Notes: generated by a model from the sequence alone, not told the origin. Shown: positions 1 through 7,076, counted from the first letter of the stretch. The stretch is DNA of 7,248 nucleotides from Gemmatimonadota bacterium (GCA_002686955.1 NYZA01000103.1:1-7248), one strand, 5' to 3'. Translations and numbers: made by a program.

Positions 1-2
1 CC

Positions 3-1367
3 CCCCGGCCGAGCCGCCAGCGCATACGGCAGCTCAAGTGGTTGCAGTACTCTGGGATCGGAACGGTCTGGGCACTCTTCGTGCTCTCGTGTTTGGTGGG
101 TGGGTGGGTGGGGAGTATCCCCTGGTGGAGTGCGGTCTGCCTTGTCGCGCTCGCGACGCTCTTGCTCGATCGGGTCACCAGGGCGGTCATGGTGCAAACC
201 GGCCCAGTGAAGGTGCCTGTCTTGATGTACCACAGCGTGGCACCCGAGTTCGATCTCGTGCCTGCCCCCGGCTTGTCGGTCCGTCCCGAAGTTTTCTCAG
301 CGCATCTGCAGCTCTTTCGGGAGGAGGGCTACACGACCCACACCCTTTCCGAGCTGCGCGCGCATCTAACGGGCGAAGAGCAGCTTCACGGGAAACCGTT
401 GGTCATCACTTTCGACGATGGCTATCTCGACAATTACCTTCACGCATTCCCTCTGCTGCGTCGCTACAACGCCAAGGCCACGATCTTCGTCGCGGCCGAT
501 TTCGTTGAGGACACGCGCACCCTCCGCAAGCAGCCAAGCGCCGATGATCAGATCCACGGCGCCTACCTGGGCTGGCCTGAAATCCGAGAAATGGTCGAGT
601 CGGGACTCGTCGAAATCGAATCCCATGCAGCCACGCACGATTTGCTGCCGCGCGCCGATCGAGTGGTTGACTTCTATAGACCGGGACTGCGGTTTCCTTG
701 GCTCGCTTGGCGCCTCTTCCCCAAGGAGAAGCCCCGTTGGTTTCTGCGCCGACCCGACGAAATCGGGTATGGAAGGCCGATCTACGAAAGCGGATCCGCA
801 CTCGAAGGACCATGCTTCAAACCTGATAGAGAGGTCGAAGAGCGCTTGATGGCCCGCGTAAGAGAGGGTGGCGGCAAGCCCTTCTTCCGACGGATCGGGT
901 GGCGGGAGGAACTCGAGCGGGTCGTAGAGGAGTACCGTTTCGAGCATGAAGGGGGAACGGGACGATTCGAAACCGACGAAGAGTGGCGGGAGCGCGTGCG
1001 CGAAGAGCTCGTCGGGAGTCGCGTGCGCCTTTCGCGCGGAATCGGGCGACAGGTGCGCTTTCTCGCGTGGCCGTACGACCGATTCAACGAGAAGATCGAG
1101 GCGATCGCCATCGGTGAGGCGGGCTACGAAGCGACCACGAGCGGGATCCATCAGAATGAACCGGGGGATGACGCTCGTGGAATAAGCAGAATTCCAGCGG
1201 GAGAAGCGATGCTCGGGCGCCCGTGGAGGCGCGGCGATCTTTGGCTTCTGCGCGCGAATCTGGCGCTCTTCCGCGGAAACTACCTCTACTATCTTCCGGC
1301 GTTCTTCGCGAATCGCATCCGTGATCTCGTTATGCGGGTGTCGCCACCACACGACCTGCCACGGTGA
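3..1367 (+). CDS. Membrane-anchored polysaccharide deacetylase (CE4/NodB fold), probably 5'-partial
   Basis: Predicted metal-dependent N-deacetylase (or O-deacetylase) of polysaccharides. The first usable start in the window is TTG at 42, which gives 441 residues, but it lacks a convincing Shine-Dalgarno sequence. The frame stays open to the left edge and reads an Arg/Lys-rich stretch just before the hydrophobic segment, so the true start probably lies outside. Residues are numbered from TTG 42. Two hydrophobic segments lie at about 8-24 and 26-42. The domain opens with VLMYHS (60-65), and motif 1 is TFDDGY (123-128), where D125/D126 supply the base and a metal ligand. Motif 2 is H195-x3-H199, the other metal ligands. 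A motif-3-like WPYD lies at 343-346. The charged 140-residue stretch between motifs 2 and 3 resembles what I recall of PgaB-like relatives. The C-terminal tail (about 380-441) is basic and aromatic. The stop overlaps the GT4 start, indicating one operon. The fold and activity class are well supported; the substrate is unknown. Confidence 0.88.
   Translation, partial: PRPSRQRIRQLKWLQYSGIGTVWALFVLSCLVGGWVGSIPWWSAVCLVALATLLLDRVTRAVMVQTGPVKVPVLMYHSVAPEFDLVPAPGLSVRPEVFSAHLQLFREEGYTTHTLSELRAHLTGEEQLHGKPLVITFDDGYLDNYLHAFPLLRRYNAKATIFVAADFVEDTRTLRKQPSADDQIHGAYLGWPEIREMVESGLVEIESHAATHDLLPRADRVVDFYRPGLRFPWLAWRLFPKEKPRWFLRRPDEIGYGRPIYESGSALEGPCFKPDREVEERLMARVREGGGKPFFRRIGWREELERVVEEYRFEHEGGTGRFETDEEWRERVREELVGSRVRLSRGIGRQVRFLAWPYDRFNEKIEAIAIGEAGYEATTSGIHQNEPGDDARGISRIPAGEAMLGRPWRRGDLWLLRANLALFRGNYLYYLPAFFANRIRDLVMRVSPPHDLPR
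95..113 (+). repeat. (TGGG)4 tetranucleotide repeat and G-quadruplex motif
   Basis: Four tandem TGGG units (97-112), preceded by GG and followed by G, give four G-runs of at least three bases separated by single T loops. That is the classic pattern of a very stable parallel G-quadruplex. It lies on the coding strand of the deacetylase gene, about 55 nt after the first in-window start, and encodes the Gly/Trp-rich turn between the two membrane segments. Loss or gain of one 4-base unit would shift the reading frame. The motif is directly visible; any function is inference. Confidence 0.8.
1364..1367 (+). promoter_or_regulatory. GTGA stop/start overlap (translational coupling)
   Basis: The GTG start of the glycosyltransferase shares bases with the TGA stop of the deacetylase. 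No strong independent ribosome binding site lies just upstream, so re-initiation by ribosomes finishing the deacetylase is the likely mechanism. This also supports GTG 1364 as the start. Confidence 0.7.
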
Positions 1368-2491
1368 AGATACTCTTTGTCCTCGAGGAGCTGACCCCCG
1401 TGGACGGCCGCGGACGGGTGGTCATCGAGATCGGTCGGCGGATGCTGCAACGCGGGGATGACGTGCACGTCGCGGCCGCGAGCGGATCGGTCGACGCCAT
1501 GCGAGGGTTCCACTTCCATCGCGTGCCGATTCCGGCCGGAATCCCCTGGTCGCTTCGAACTCTGTTCTTTGCGTTGGCGAGTGCGTTGGTTGTCTCCCGA
1601 CTGCGAGCCCGTGTCGATGTGGTTCACGCACATGGACCGACTTTTGCACGCGTCGATGTCACGACTTGCCACGGCCTGCATCGAGCGGCGATCGATGTGG
1701 CGGCGCAAGTTCCCGACATAGAAAGGATGGGGCTTCGACCAGCGGATCTGTCTCGTCCGCGGCTGCTTCTTCCGGTGCTGGAAGCATCGATGAGGCGCGG
1801 ACGTGTTGTCGCGCTGACGCGCCGCATGAAGCGAGAACTGCGCGAGCTGGTTGGCATTCCCGCCGACCGAATCGATGTCATCCCCAACGGCGTGGACGGG
1901 TCTCGTTTCGCCCCTCACCTCAGAAAGGGGCTGCGCCCCGGTGCAAGGCGGGATTTCCAGCTGGCCGACACTCCCACCGCCCTATTCGTTGGCCACGATT
2001 TCAAACGGAAGGGACTAGTGAGGGCGATTCAGGCTCTGGCACATCTCGATTCGGCGGTGCTGCTCGTGTTGGGTGCTGATCCGAACGACCTGCGAATTCA
2101 GAGCTTCGTCGAATGTCATGCAGAGCACGCGAATCTGAGCGGGAGAGTTCGTTTTCTCGGATCGCGCGAAGATGTTGAACGGGCGTATGCAGCAGCCGAT
2201 CTTCTGCTCGCTCCCAGTCTCTACGAGGGTTTCTGCCTCGCGGTGCTCGAAGCGCTGGCGTCGGGACTCCCGGTTGTGGGCACTCCACCGGCCCTTCCGG
2301 CGGAATTGGGAGATGCTGGCGATGCTCTCCGAAGGGTCGGCGCTCAAGCTTCGTCGGAAGAGCTCGCATCCGCCCTGCGCCGAACGTTCGGCTGTTCGGC
2401 CGACGCCATAGAGCGACATGCGCTCGCCGTATCGGCTCGATTCTCTTGGTCTAAGATTGCAGAGCTTACTCGCGCGGTCTACGAAGGTTGA
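1364..2491 (+). CDS. GT4-like (GT-B fold) glycosyltransferase
   Basis: Predicted retaining glycosyltransferase that moves a sugar from a nucleotide-sugar donor to a glycan or lipid-linked acceptor, acting in the cytoplasm or at the inner face of the membrane. It has 375 residues, the usual family length. The N-terminal Rossmann half (about 1-175) begins MKILFVLEEL and has a Gly/Arg loop at 14-18 where the acceptor-side glycine-rich loop is expected. The linker IPNGVD (173-178) is typical of the family. The C-terminal half carries FVGHDFKRKGL (208-218), with basic residues placed to bind the donor phosphate, and the E-x7-E signature (E288 to E296, within EGFCLAVLEAL) that binds the nucleotide sugar. 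The GTG start overlaps the deacetylase stop as GTGA, so translation is probably coupled. The last 13 nt overlap the convergent hydrolase gene. Donor and acceptor cannot be told from sequence. No truncation is seen. Confidence 0.92.
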   Translation: MKILFVLEELTPVDGRGRVVIEIGRRMLQRGDDVHVAAASGSVDAMRGFHFHRVPIPAGIPWSLRTLFFALASALVVSRLRARVDVVHAHGPTFARVDVTTCHGLHRAAIDVAAQVPDIERMGLRPADLSRPRLLLPVLEASMRRGRVVALTRRMKRELRELVGIPADRIDVIPNGVDGSRFAPHLRKGLRPGARRDFQLADTPTALFVGHDFKRKGLVRAIQALAHLDSAVLLVLGADPNDLRIQSFVECHAEHANLSGRVRFLGSREDVERAYAAADLLLAPSLYEGFCLAVLEALASGLPVVGTPPALPAELGDAGDALRRVGAQASSEELASALRRTFGCSADAIERHALAVSARFSWSKIAELTRAVYEG

Positions 2492-3219
2492 TCCCGGACG
2501 GCGCTTCCCGGCACTACGAGATCTCCCATTTCCGGCGTGCGCACCCACGCCTTAGTTCCGCCGTCATAATCGGTTGCTTCCAGAATCAGCGTCGCGGGTG
2601 ATCCGCCAAAAACGCAAGCCGCTCTGCCCTCGGGATCTTCCCCTCGCATGATCCTGATGAAGGGGTTCCGGTTCCACTCGTCGCCGATCGTGGTTGGATC
2701 GGTGTGACCAGGGTAGACTCGGGTTTCGTGGGGCAACGCCATGAGAACGTCCATGATGGAATGCCGCAGGTCATCAAATGTCGTATGGCCTGGTCCGACG
2801 CAACCTCCGATGGATCCCTTGAAAAGCGTGTCGCCCGTGAATAGCTCCGTCTCGTTGACGAGTAGAGCTATCTGACCCGCTGTATGCCCGGGTATGTGCA
2901 ACACTTTGATCCTCAGGCTCCCCGTTTCGATGATCTCCCCGCTTGACACCCTTTGCGTGACTCCGCCGATCGCATCGGCGTCCTTTTCGTGGGCGACCAG
3001 GTCCGCACCCGTGGCGGCGAGCACGACCGTGTTGTTCAGTATGTGGTCCGGATGGCGATGCGTCGCGATCACGTGGGTGATCTCGATCCGGTCGCGCTCG
3101 GCGAGGTGCAGGAGTGGTTCCACATCCGCGCCGGTATCGATGAACACCCCGCATCCGCCCGCTGCGACGAGATAGGTGTTGGAGAGCCAGTCCTGGTGCG
3201 TGGTTCGTTCGATCCGCAT
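2479..3219 (-). CDS. Metallo-beta-lactamase-fold hydrolase, glyoxalase II-like, with C-terminal extension
   Basis: Predicted soluble, probably dinuclear-metal hydrolase of 246 residues. All metal-ligand motifs of the glyoxalase II branch are visible: H54-x-H56-x-D58-H59 (in THRHPDH), H112 (IPGHTAGQ), D130 (FTGDTLF) and H172 (YPGHTDPTT). The stretch TTIGDEWNRNPFIR (176-189) resembles the TT-x3-E-x2-NPF signature of glyoxalase II and YcbL-type proteins. Thioester hydrolysis, such as S-lactoylglutathione, is therefore plausible but not proven. The full glutathione-binding C-terminal domain of classical GloB is absent. Instead about 55 residues follow the core (192-246), containing a DYDGG motif and a VVPGS motif, probably a small beta-rich add-on. 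The start is ATG at 3219 with only a weak AGAAAG upstream. It is convergent with the GT4 gene (13-nt overlap) and divergent from glgP. Its link to the carbohydrate genes is unclear. Confidence 0.9.
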   Translation of the reverse strand: MRIERTTHQDWLSNTYLVAAGGCGVFIDTGADVEPLLHLAERDRIEITHVIATHRHPDHILNNTVVLAATGADLVAHEKDADAIGGVTQRVSSGEIIETGSLRIKVLHIPGHTAGQIALLVNETELFTGDTLFKGSIGGCVGPGHTTFDDLRHSIMDVLMALPHETRVYPGHTDPTTIGDEWNRNPFIRIMRGEDPEGRAACVFGGSPATLILEATDYDGGTKAWVRTPEMGDLVVPGSAVRDQPS

Positions 3220-3384
3220 GGCAATGGCGCTTTCTACTCGAAATCCCTGGGCATTCTATCCGCGGAGGCCGGAGTCTCGCACGGCAGGGTCTCCGAAAAC
3301 ACCATGCAGGCCGTGCGCGTTCCGGGAATTCCAGCCGCTGTTGGCCTCGGGGCCTCATTCGGGTCTTTGGGTCCAAGAAACCGG

Positions 3385-3390
3385 TATCAT
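3385..3390 (+). promoter_or_regulatory. Candidate -10 element for glgP
   Basis: TATCAT differs from TATAAT at one base and lies 37 nt before the glgP ATG, leaving a short leader. No convincing -35 lies at the right spacing, so it is weak, activator-dependent or fortuitous. Confidence 0.25.
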
Positions 3391-3417
3391 CTCGAGGTGG
3401 ATCGGCCAACAGAGAAC

Positions 3418-3420
3418 AGG
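3418..3420 (+). promoter_or_regulatory. Ribosome binding site deciding the glgP start
   Basis: AGG, within AACAGG, lies seven bases before the ATG at 3428, an ideal spacing. It supports that ATG over the upstream in-frame extension, which runs back to 3176 and would overlap the divergent hydrolase gene. Confidence 0.6.
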
Positions 3421-3427
3421 AACCCTC

Positions 3428-5929
3428 ATGACCGCACCCCCAACCAGCCGAACCTTCGACTTCCTCGCGTCTACCCCCCACCAGAGGGCCAAGCTAAACG
3501 CGGAGTCGCTCAAGCGGGATTTCGCGGCGCATCTTCGCTACTCCCTCTCCAAGGACCGCTTCACGGCGACGCGGCGTGACCAGTACGTCGCCCTCGCCCT
3601 GGCGGTCCGCGATCGGGTCGTCGAACGGTGGATCAAGACCCAGCAGACACATCACGAAGCGGATGCCAAACGGATCTACTACCTATCCCTCGAGTATCTG
3701 ATGGGCCGCGCCCTGCACAACAACATCATCAATCTCGGATTCGAGGAGGTGGTTCGGGACGCTCTGGACGAACTCGGTATCTCGCTGTACGACCTCCTGG
3801 GGCATGGTGTCGATGCAGGGCTGGGCAATGGCGGACTCGGCCGGTTGGCGGCCTGCTTTCTCGATTCAATGGCCACGATGGAACTGCCCGCTTTCGGCTA
3901 CGGACTCTGCTACGACTATGGGATCTTCACTCAGTCCATTCAAGAAGGACGTCAATTCGAGAAACCTGACGATTGGTTGCGTAGTGGGAACCCGTGGATG
4001 GTGGAACGCCCCGAATACAGGGTGGAGGTGCATTTCGGAGGGAGGGTCGAGACCGCTCACGGGCACTCGGGCATGCGCGTTCGCTGGGTAGATACCGACA
4101 CCGTCATTGGGCTCCCACACGACGTCCCGATCGTCGGGTACGGCTGCAATACCGTCAACAACCTACGCCTTTGGTCCGCAAAGGCCAGGGATGACTTCGA
4201 TTTTCATGACTTCAACCGCGGCGATTATTTCGGCGCCGTCGAAGAAAAGAACCGTGCCGAAAGCATCACAAAAGTGCTCTATCCGAACGACAACAACTAC
4301 GAAGGAAAGGCCCTGCGCTTCCGTCAACAGTACTTCTTCGTTTCTTGCTCATTGCAGGACATCTTCCGCCGATTCGTGGTGGACAACGACCGCTTCGACG
4401 TCTTTCCGGAGCGGGCAGCCATTCAGCTCAACGATACGCACCCCGCCCTCGCTGTCCCTGAGCTGATGCACATTCTGGTCGACCAACATCAGGTCGACTG
4501 GGAAGAGGCGTGGGAGATCACTCGTGCGTCGACCGGCTACACCAACCACACCCTCATGCCCGAAGCTCTGGAAAGGTGGCCGATCGAGTTCTTTGAGACC
4601 TTCTTGCCCCGACACTTGCAGATCGTACACGAGATCAACCGTCGTTTTCTGCGATGTGTTCAAACTCGCTTCCCTTTCGACCGGGAACGAGTCAGGCGGA
4701 TGAGCCTGATCGACGAAACCGAACCGCGCTCTGTTCGCATGGCCCACCTCTCGATCGTAGGAACGAAATCGACCAACGGCGTCGCCGCGCTCCACACCCA
4801 TCTGCTCCAAACCCACCTGTTTCGCGATTTCTTCGAGCTAGACCCCGAGAAATTCAACAGCAAGACAAACGGCATCACACCTCGCAGATGGTTGCTCCTG
4901 TCCAATCCCGGTCTCTCGGAGCTGATTTCCGATCGAATCGGCACCGAGTGGGTGACCAATTTGGATCTTCTCCGGCAGATCGAGTCCGCCACCGACGACA
5001 GTGAGTTCCGCGCGGCCTTTCGAGGGATCAAGGCCGCGAACAAGGCTCGTTTGTCCGATCTGATACGTCAAGCCACCGGTACTTGCGTTCCCTCCGACGC
5101 AGTATTCGATGTACAGGTCAAGCGCTTGCACGAATACAAGCGGCAACTATTGAACCTGCTCCATATCATTCACTTGTACCTTCGCATGAAACAGGACCGA
5201 TCATGGTCTCCTCCCCCTAGGGTCTTCGTTTTCGCGGGGAAGGCGGCTCCCGGCTATGCAATGGCGAAGCTGATTATCAAAGCGATCCACTGCGTCGCTG
5301 ACGTCGTAAACCACGACGACACAATCGGCGAGAAGTTGCGCGTGGTATTCCTACCCAACTACGGAGTATCGCTGGCCCAAGTGATAATACCAGCGGCCGA
5401 TATCAGCCAACAGATTTCCACTGCCGGGATGGAGGCATCGGGAACCGGGAACATGAAATTTGCGTTGAATGGGGCTTTGACGATCGGCACGCTCGACGGA
5501 GCCAACATCGAGATCCGAGAAGAGGTCGGTGACGACAATATCTTTACGTTTGGCCACACTGCCGACCAAGTTGAGATGCTTCGTGTCGATCCGGAACGGC
5601 ATCCCCGGACGTTCTATGAGACGGACGACGGGATCAGACAGATATGCGACTTGCTTTTCGATGATTTCTTCAATCGCGATGAGCCTGGTATCTTCCGTTC
5701 GATACAAGACAGAATCCTCAACAGTCTCGACCCCTATGTTCATCTGGCCGACTTCGCGGCGTACCGCGACGCGATGCAGCGTACCTACGAGCAGTACGAG
5801 GATCCGGACGGGTGGACACGATCCGCGATTCTAAACGTCGCCCGCGTCGGTAAATTCAGCTCCGACCGAACGATCAAGGAGTACAACGACGACATATGGC
5901 ATGTGAAGCCGATCCCAATCAAGGTCTAG
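3428..5929 (+). CDS. glgP: Glycogen/alpha-glucan phosphorylase (GT35), full length
   Basis: PLP-dependent phosphorolysis of alpha-1,4-glucan chains, releasing glucose-1-phosphate from glycogen or maltodextrin in the cytoplasm. It has 833 residues, the normal family size. The N-terminal region has YYLSLEYLMGR (84-94), and the conserved glycine-rich stretch GLGNGGLGRLAACFLDS spans 131-147. A NDTHPALAVPEL stretch and a YTNHTLMPEALE stretch follow in the middle. The C-terminal domain contains VKRLHEYKRQ, then the phosphorylase signature EASGTGNMKFALN, in which K677 is the Schiff-base lysine for PLP. GTLDGANIEI follows directly. No frameshift or missing core residue was seen. ATG 3428 was chosen because it has a well-spaced AGG and family-like sequence begins right after it; the upstream in-frame extension looks non-coding. 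The gene ends with tandem TAG TAG, and a GT2 gene begins 7 nt on, probably in the same operon. Maltodextrin preference (MalP-like) cannot be excluded. Confidence 0.97.
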   Translation: MTAPPTSRTFDFLASTPHQRAKLNAESLKRDFAAHLRYSLSKDRFTATRRDQYVALALAVRDRVVERWIKTQQTHHEADAKRIYYLSLEYLMGRALHNNIINLGFEEVVRDALDELGISLYDLLGHGVDAGLGNGGLGRLAACFLDSMATMELPAFGYGLCYDYGIFTQSIQEGRQFEKPDDWLRSGNPWMVERPEYRVEVHFGGRVETAHGHSGMRVRWVDTDTVIGLPHDVPIVGYGCNTVNNLRLWSAKARDDFDFHDFNRGDYFGAVEEKNRAESITKVLYPNDNNYEGKALRFRQQYFFVSCSLQDIFRRFVVDNDRFDVFPERAAIQLNDTHPALAVPELMHILVDQHQVDWEEAWEITRASTGYTNHTLMPEALERWPIEFFETFLPRHLQIVHEINRRFLRCVQTRFPFDRERVRRMSLIDETEPRSVRMAHLSIVGTKSTNGVAALHTHLLQTHLFRDFFELDPEKFNSKTNGITPRRWLLLSNPGLSELISDRIGTEWVTNLDLLRQIESATDDSEFRAAFRGIKAANKARLSDLIRQATGTCVPSDAVFDVQVKRLHEYKRQLLNLLHIIHLYLRMKQDRSWSPPPRVFVFAGKAAPGYAMAKLIIKAIHCVADVVNHDDTIGEKLRVVFLPNYGVSLAQVIIPAADISQQISTAGMEASGTGNMKFALNGALTIGTLDGANIEIREEVGDDNIFTFGHTADQVEMLRVDPERHPRTFYETDDGIRQICDLLFDDFFNRDEPGIFRSIQDRILNSLDPYVHLADFAAYRDAMQRTYEQYEDPDGWTRSAILNVARVGKFSSDRTIKEYNDDIWHVKPIPIKV

Positions 5930-5939
5930 TAGGGACATG
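5927..5939 (+). promoter_or_regulatory. Tandem stop and GT2 ribosome binding junction
   Basis: glgP ends in two in-frame TAG codons (5927-5932). The second overlaps AGGG (5931-5934), the only Shine-Dalgarno-like sequence before the GT2 ATG at 5937, but the spacing is just two bases. Initiation may depend on ribosomes arriving from glgP, or may use the next in-frame ATG at 5952, for which AGGG would be rather far away. Confidence 0.45.
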
Positions 5940-7076
5940 CTTGCGGCGACAATGCTGATCTTGATTTGGACGGCGCTGGGCTACCCGGCGCTGATGGCGT
6001 TTCTATCGATCGTGCGATCGAAGCCGCACGAACGCGATCACTCGCACACTTGCTCGGCAGCCGTCATTGTACCCGCGTGCAACGAGGCCAAGTCTATTGA
6101 CGCAAGACTGGCAAACTTACTGGATCTCTCTCCACTACCGCTGCGGATCATTGTCGTGACTGACGGCTCTACCGACAGCACCGAAGAGAGCGCGCGTATG
6201 CGGGATGATCCCAGGATCACGGTTCTTGGAGCGCGTACTCGCAAGGGCAAGCTCGCTGCGATCAACAGAGGGATTCAGACACTAGAGGGGCACCTCGATT
6301 CGAATGACCTGGTTGTGCTCACAGATGCCAATACAGCATTTGACGACGACACACTCGCCAAACTCATGCCTCATTTCGCAGATCCTCTTGTTGGATCTGT
6401 ATCCACGGTTCGGTGCGTATCGGGTGGCCGTGTACTGCATAGGTGGCTGCATTGGTACGAATCGCGTTTGTTGGCCTGGGAATCGCGCGTTGGCTCCGCC
6501 GTCGGCGCAGCCGGGGAGCTCCTGGCAATCCGCTATTGTCTTGCAAGGACACTCTGCGCAAACTTGTCCCCCTCCACGGTCAATGATGACTTCGCTTTGG
6601 CAATGGGTGTGGTCGGCGCAGGCAAGCGGCACATCTTCGATGGGGATCTTGTTGCAGCCGAACCGATCTCGATACGGCGCCGCGAAGAGCTGGGTCGGCG
6701 AATCAGGATCAGCGCGGGGCGCGCCCGGGACCTACGTCGCCTCTTTCGCTGGTCGTGGGTCCGCGACCAGCCATGGATCGCGTCCCAAGTTCTTTCCCAC
6801 AAAGGACTTCGCTTGCTCTTGCCGGTGGCGGTCTTGCCGGTGATCGGTGAGACGATCGGGGCTCGCGGGCTTGGCGCCGCACTCCTTGGCGTCGCCTGCG
6901 TGCTCACGGCAGCCGGCCTTCTGGTTGACAGCAGCAATGCCGAGAGAGCTCGCGATCGACGTATCAACTCGATTCTGCAGATGATTGGGGATGGTTTCGT
7001 GTTCTGGGCAGGGGGCTTGATCGGCCTGGTATGTGCGGCCTTTGGTCACGCCCCCTGGCCGCGATCTCCGCGCTGA
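5937..7076 (+). CDS. GT2 membrane glycosyltransferase (cellulose synthase-like, CESA_like_1 type)
   Basis: Predicted inverting, processive-type glycosyltransferase of the inner membrane, with the catalytic domain in the cytoplasm. It has 379 residues. A hydrophobic helix (about 2-26) precedes the GT-A domain, which opens AAVIVPACNEA (41-51). IIVVTDGSTDST (71-82) carries D76 for nucleotide binding. TDAN (129-132) sits where other GT2 enzymes have DxD, VNDDF (215-219) holds the catalytic-base position (D217/D218), and RRIRISAGR (254-262) replaces QxxRW. These variants agree with what I recall of the CESA_like_1 subgroup, so they are family-normal rather than defects. Three further hydrophobic stretches (about 291-307, 311-330, 350-370) suggest C-terminal membrane helices. 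The gene lies 7 nt after glgP with no promoter between. ATG 5937 is chosen, but M6 (5952) is an alternative. Sugar donor and product are unknown; a surface polysaccharide or glycolipid is likely. Confidence 0.92.
   Translation: MLAATMLILIWTALGYPALMAFLSIVRSKPHERDHSHTCSAAVIVPACNEAKSIDARLANLLDLSPLPLRIIVVTDGSTDSTEESARMRDDPRITVLGARTRKGKLAAINRGIQTLEGHLDSNDLVVLTDANTAFDDDTLAKLMPHFADPLVGSVSTVRCVSGGRVLHRWLHWYESRLLAWESRVGSAVGAAGELLAIRYCLARTLCANLSPSTVNDDFALAMGVVGAGKRHIFDGDLVAAEPISIRRREELGRRIRISAGRARDLRRLFRWSWVRDQPWIASQVLSHKGLRLLLPVAVLPVIGETIGARGLGAALLGVACVLTAAGLLVDSSNAERARDRRINSILQMIGDGFVFWAGGLIGLVCAAFGHAPWPRSPR
6006..6021. repeat. 16-bp perfect palindrome (7-2-7) inside the GT2 gene
   Basis: TCGATCG and CGATCGA flank a TG spacer, giving a self-complementary arm pair at codons 24-28 of the GT2 gene. 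It may be a protein-binding site or mRNA hairpin, or simply chance in DNA where CGATCG is common. Confidence 0.4.

Larger units (their letters stand above)
3220..3427. promoter_or_regulatory. Divergent intergenic region between hydrolase and glycogen phosphorylase genes
   Basis: This 208-nt gap separates two divergent starts and must carry both sets of transcription and translation signals. On the minus strand TAGAAT (3253-3258) matches five of six bases of a -10 box for the hydrolase. On the plus strand TATCAT (3385-3390) does so for glgP. Neither has a good -35 at 16-18 nt. A short GGAATTCC palindrome lies at 3325-3332. Plus-strand frames are open through the gap, but their translations resemble no protein I recognise. 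Confidence 0.5.

Noticed and set aside
366-1352. Long minus-strand open frame opposite the deacetylase
   Set aside because: It is a shadow of the GC-rich deacetylase gene, whose catalytic motifs are clear on the plus strand; the minus translation has no recognisable domain.
2492-2515. Possible terminator hairpin near the convergent junction
   Set aside because: The repeated TCCCGG elements are direct rather than inverted, and there is no T-run.
3176-3427. N-terminal extension of the glycogen phosphorylase frame
   Set aside because: It overlaps the divergent hydrolase gene start, its translation does not resemble the phosphorylase N-terminus, and ATG 3428 has a well-spaced AGG and the expected family length.
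2774-3481. Long minus-strand frame overlapping the hydrolase and the gap
   Set aside because: It is out of frame with the hydrolase, Arg/Pro/Gly-rich in the manner of a shadow frame, and it crosses the glgP start.
6064-6750. DxD, ED and QxxRW motifs of GT2 replaced by DAN, NDD and RRIR, suggesting an inactive enzyme
   Set aside because: These variants match what is known of the CESA_like_1 subgroup, so they look like family norms rather than loss of function.
6817-6842. 11-bp direct repeat TCTTGCCGGTG, 15 nt apart
   Set aside because: It encodes a repeated Leu-Pro-Val pattern in a membrane helix and is best explained by codon and residue repetition.
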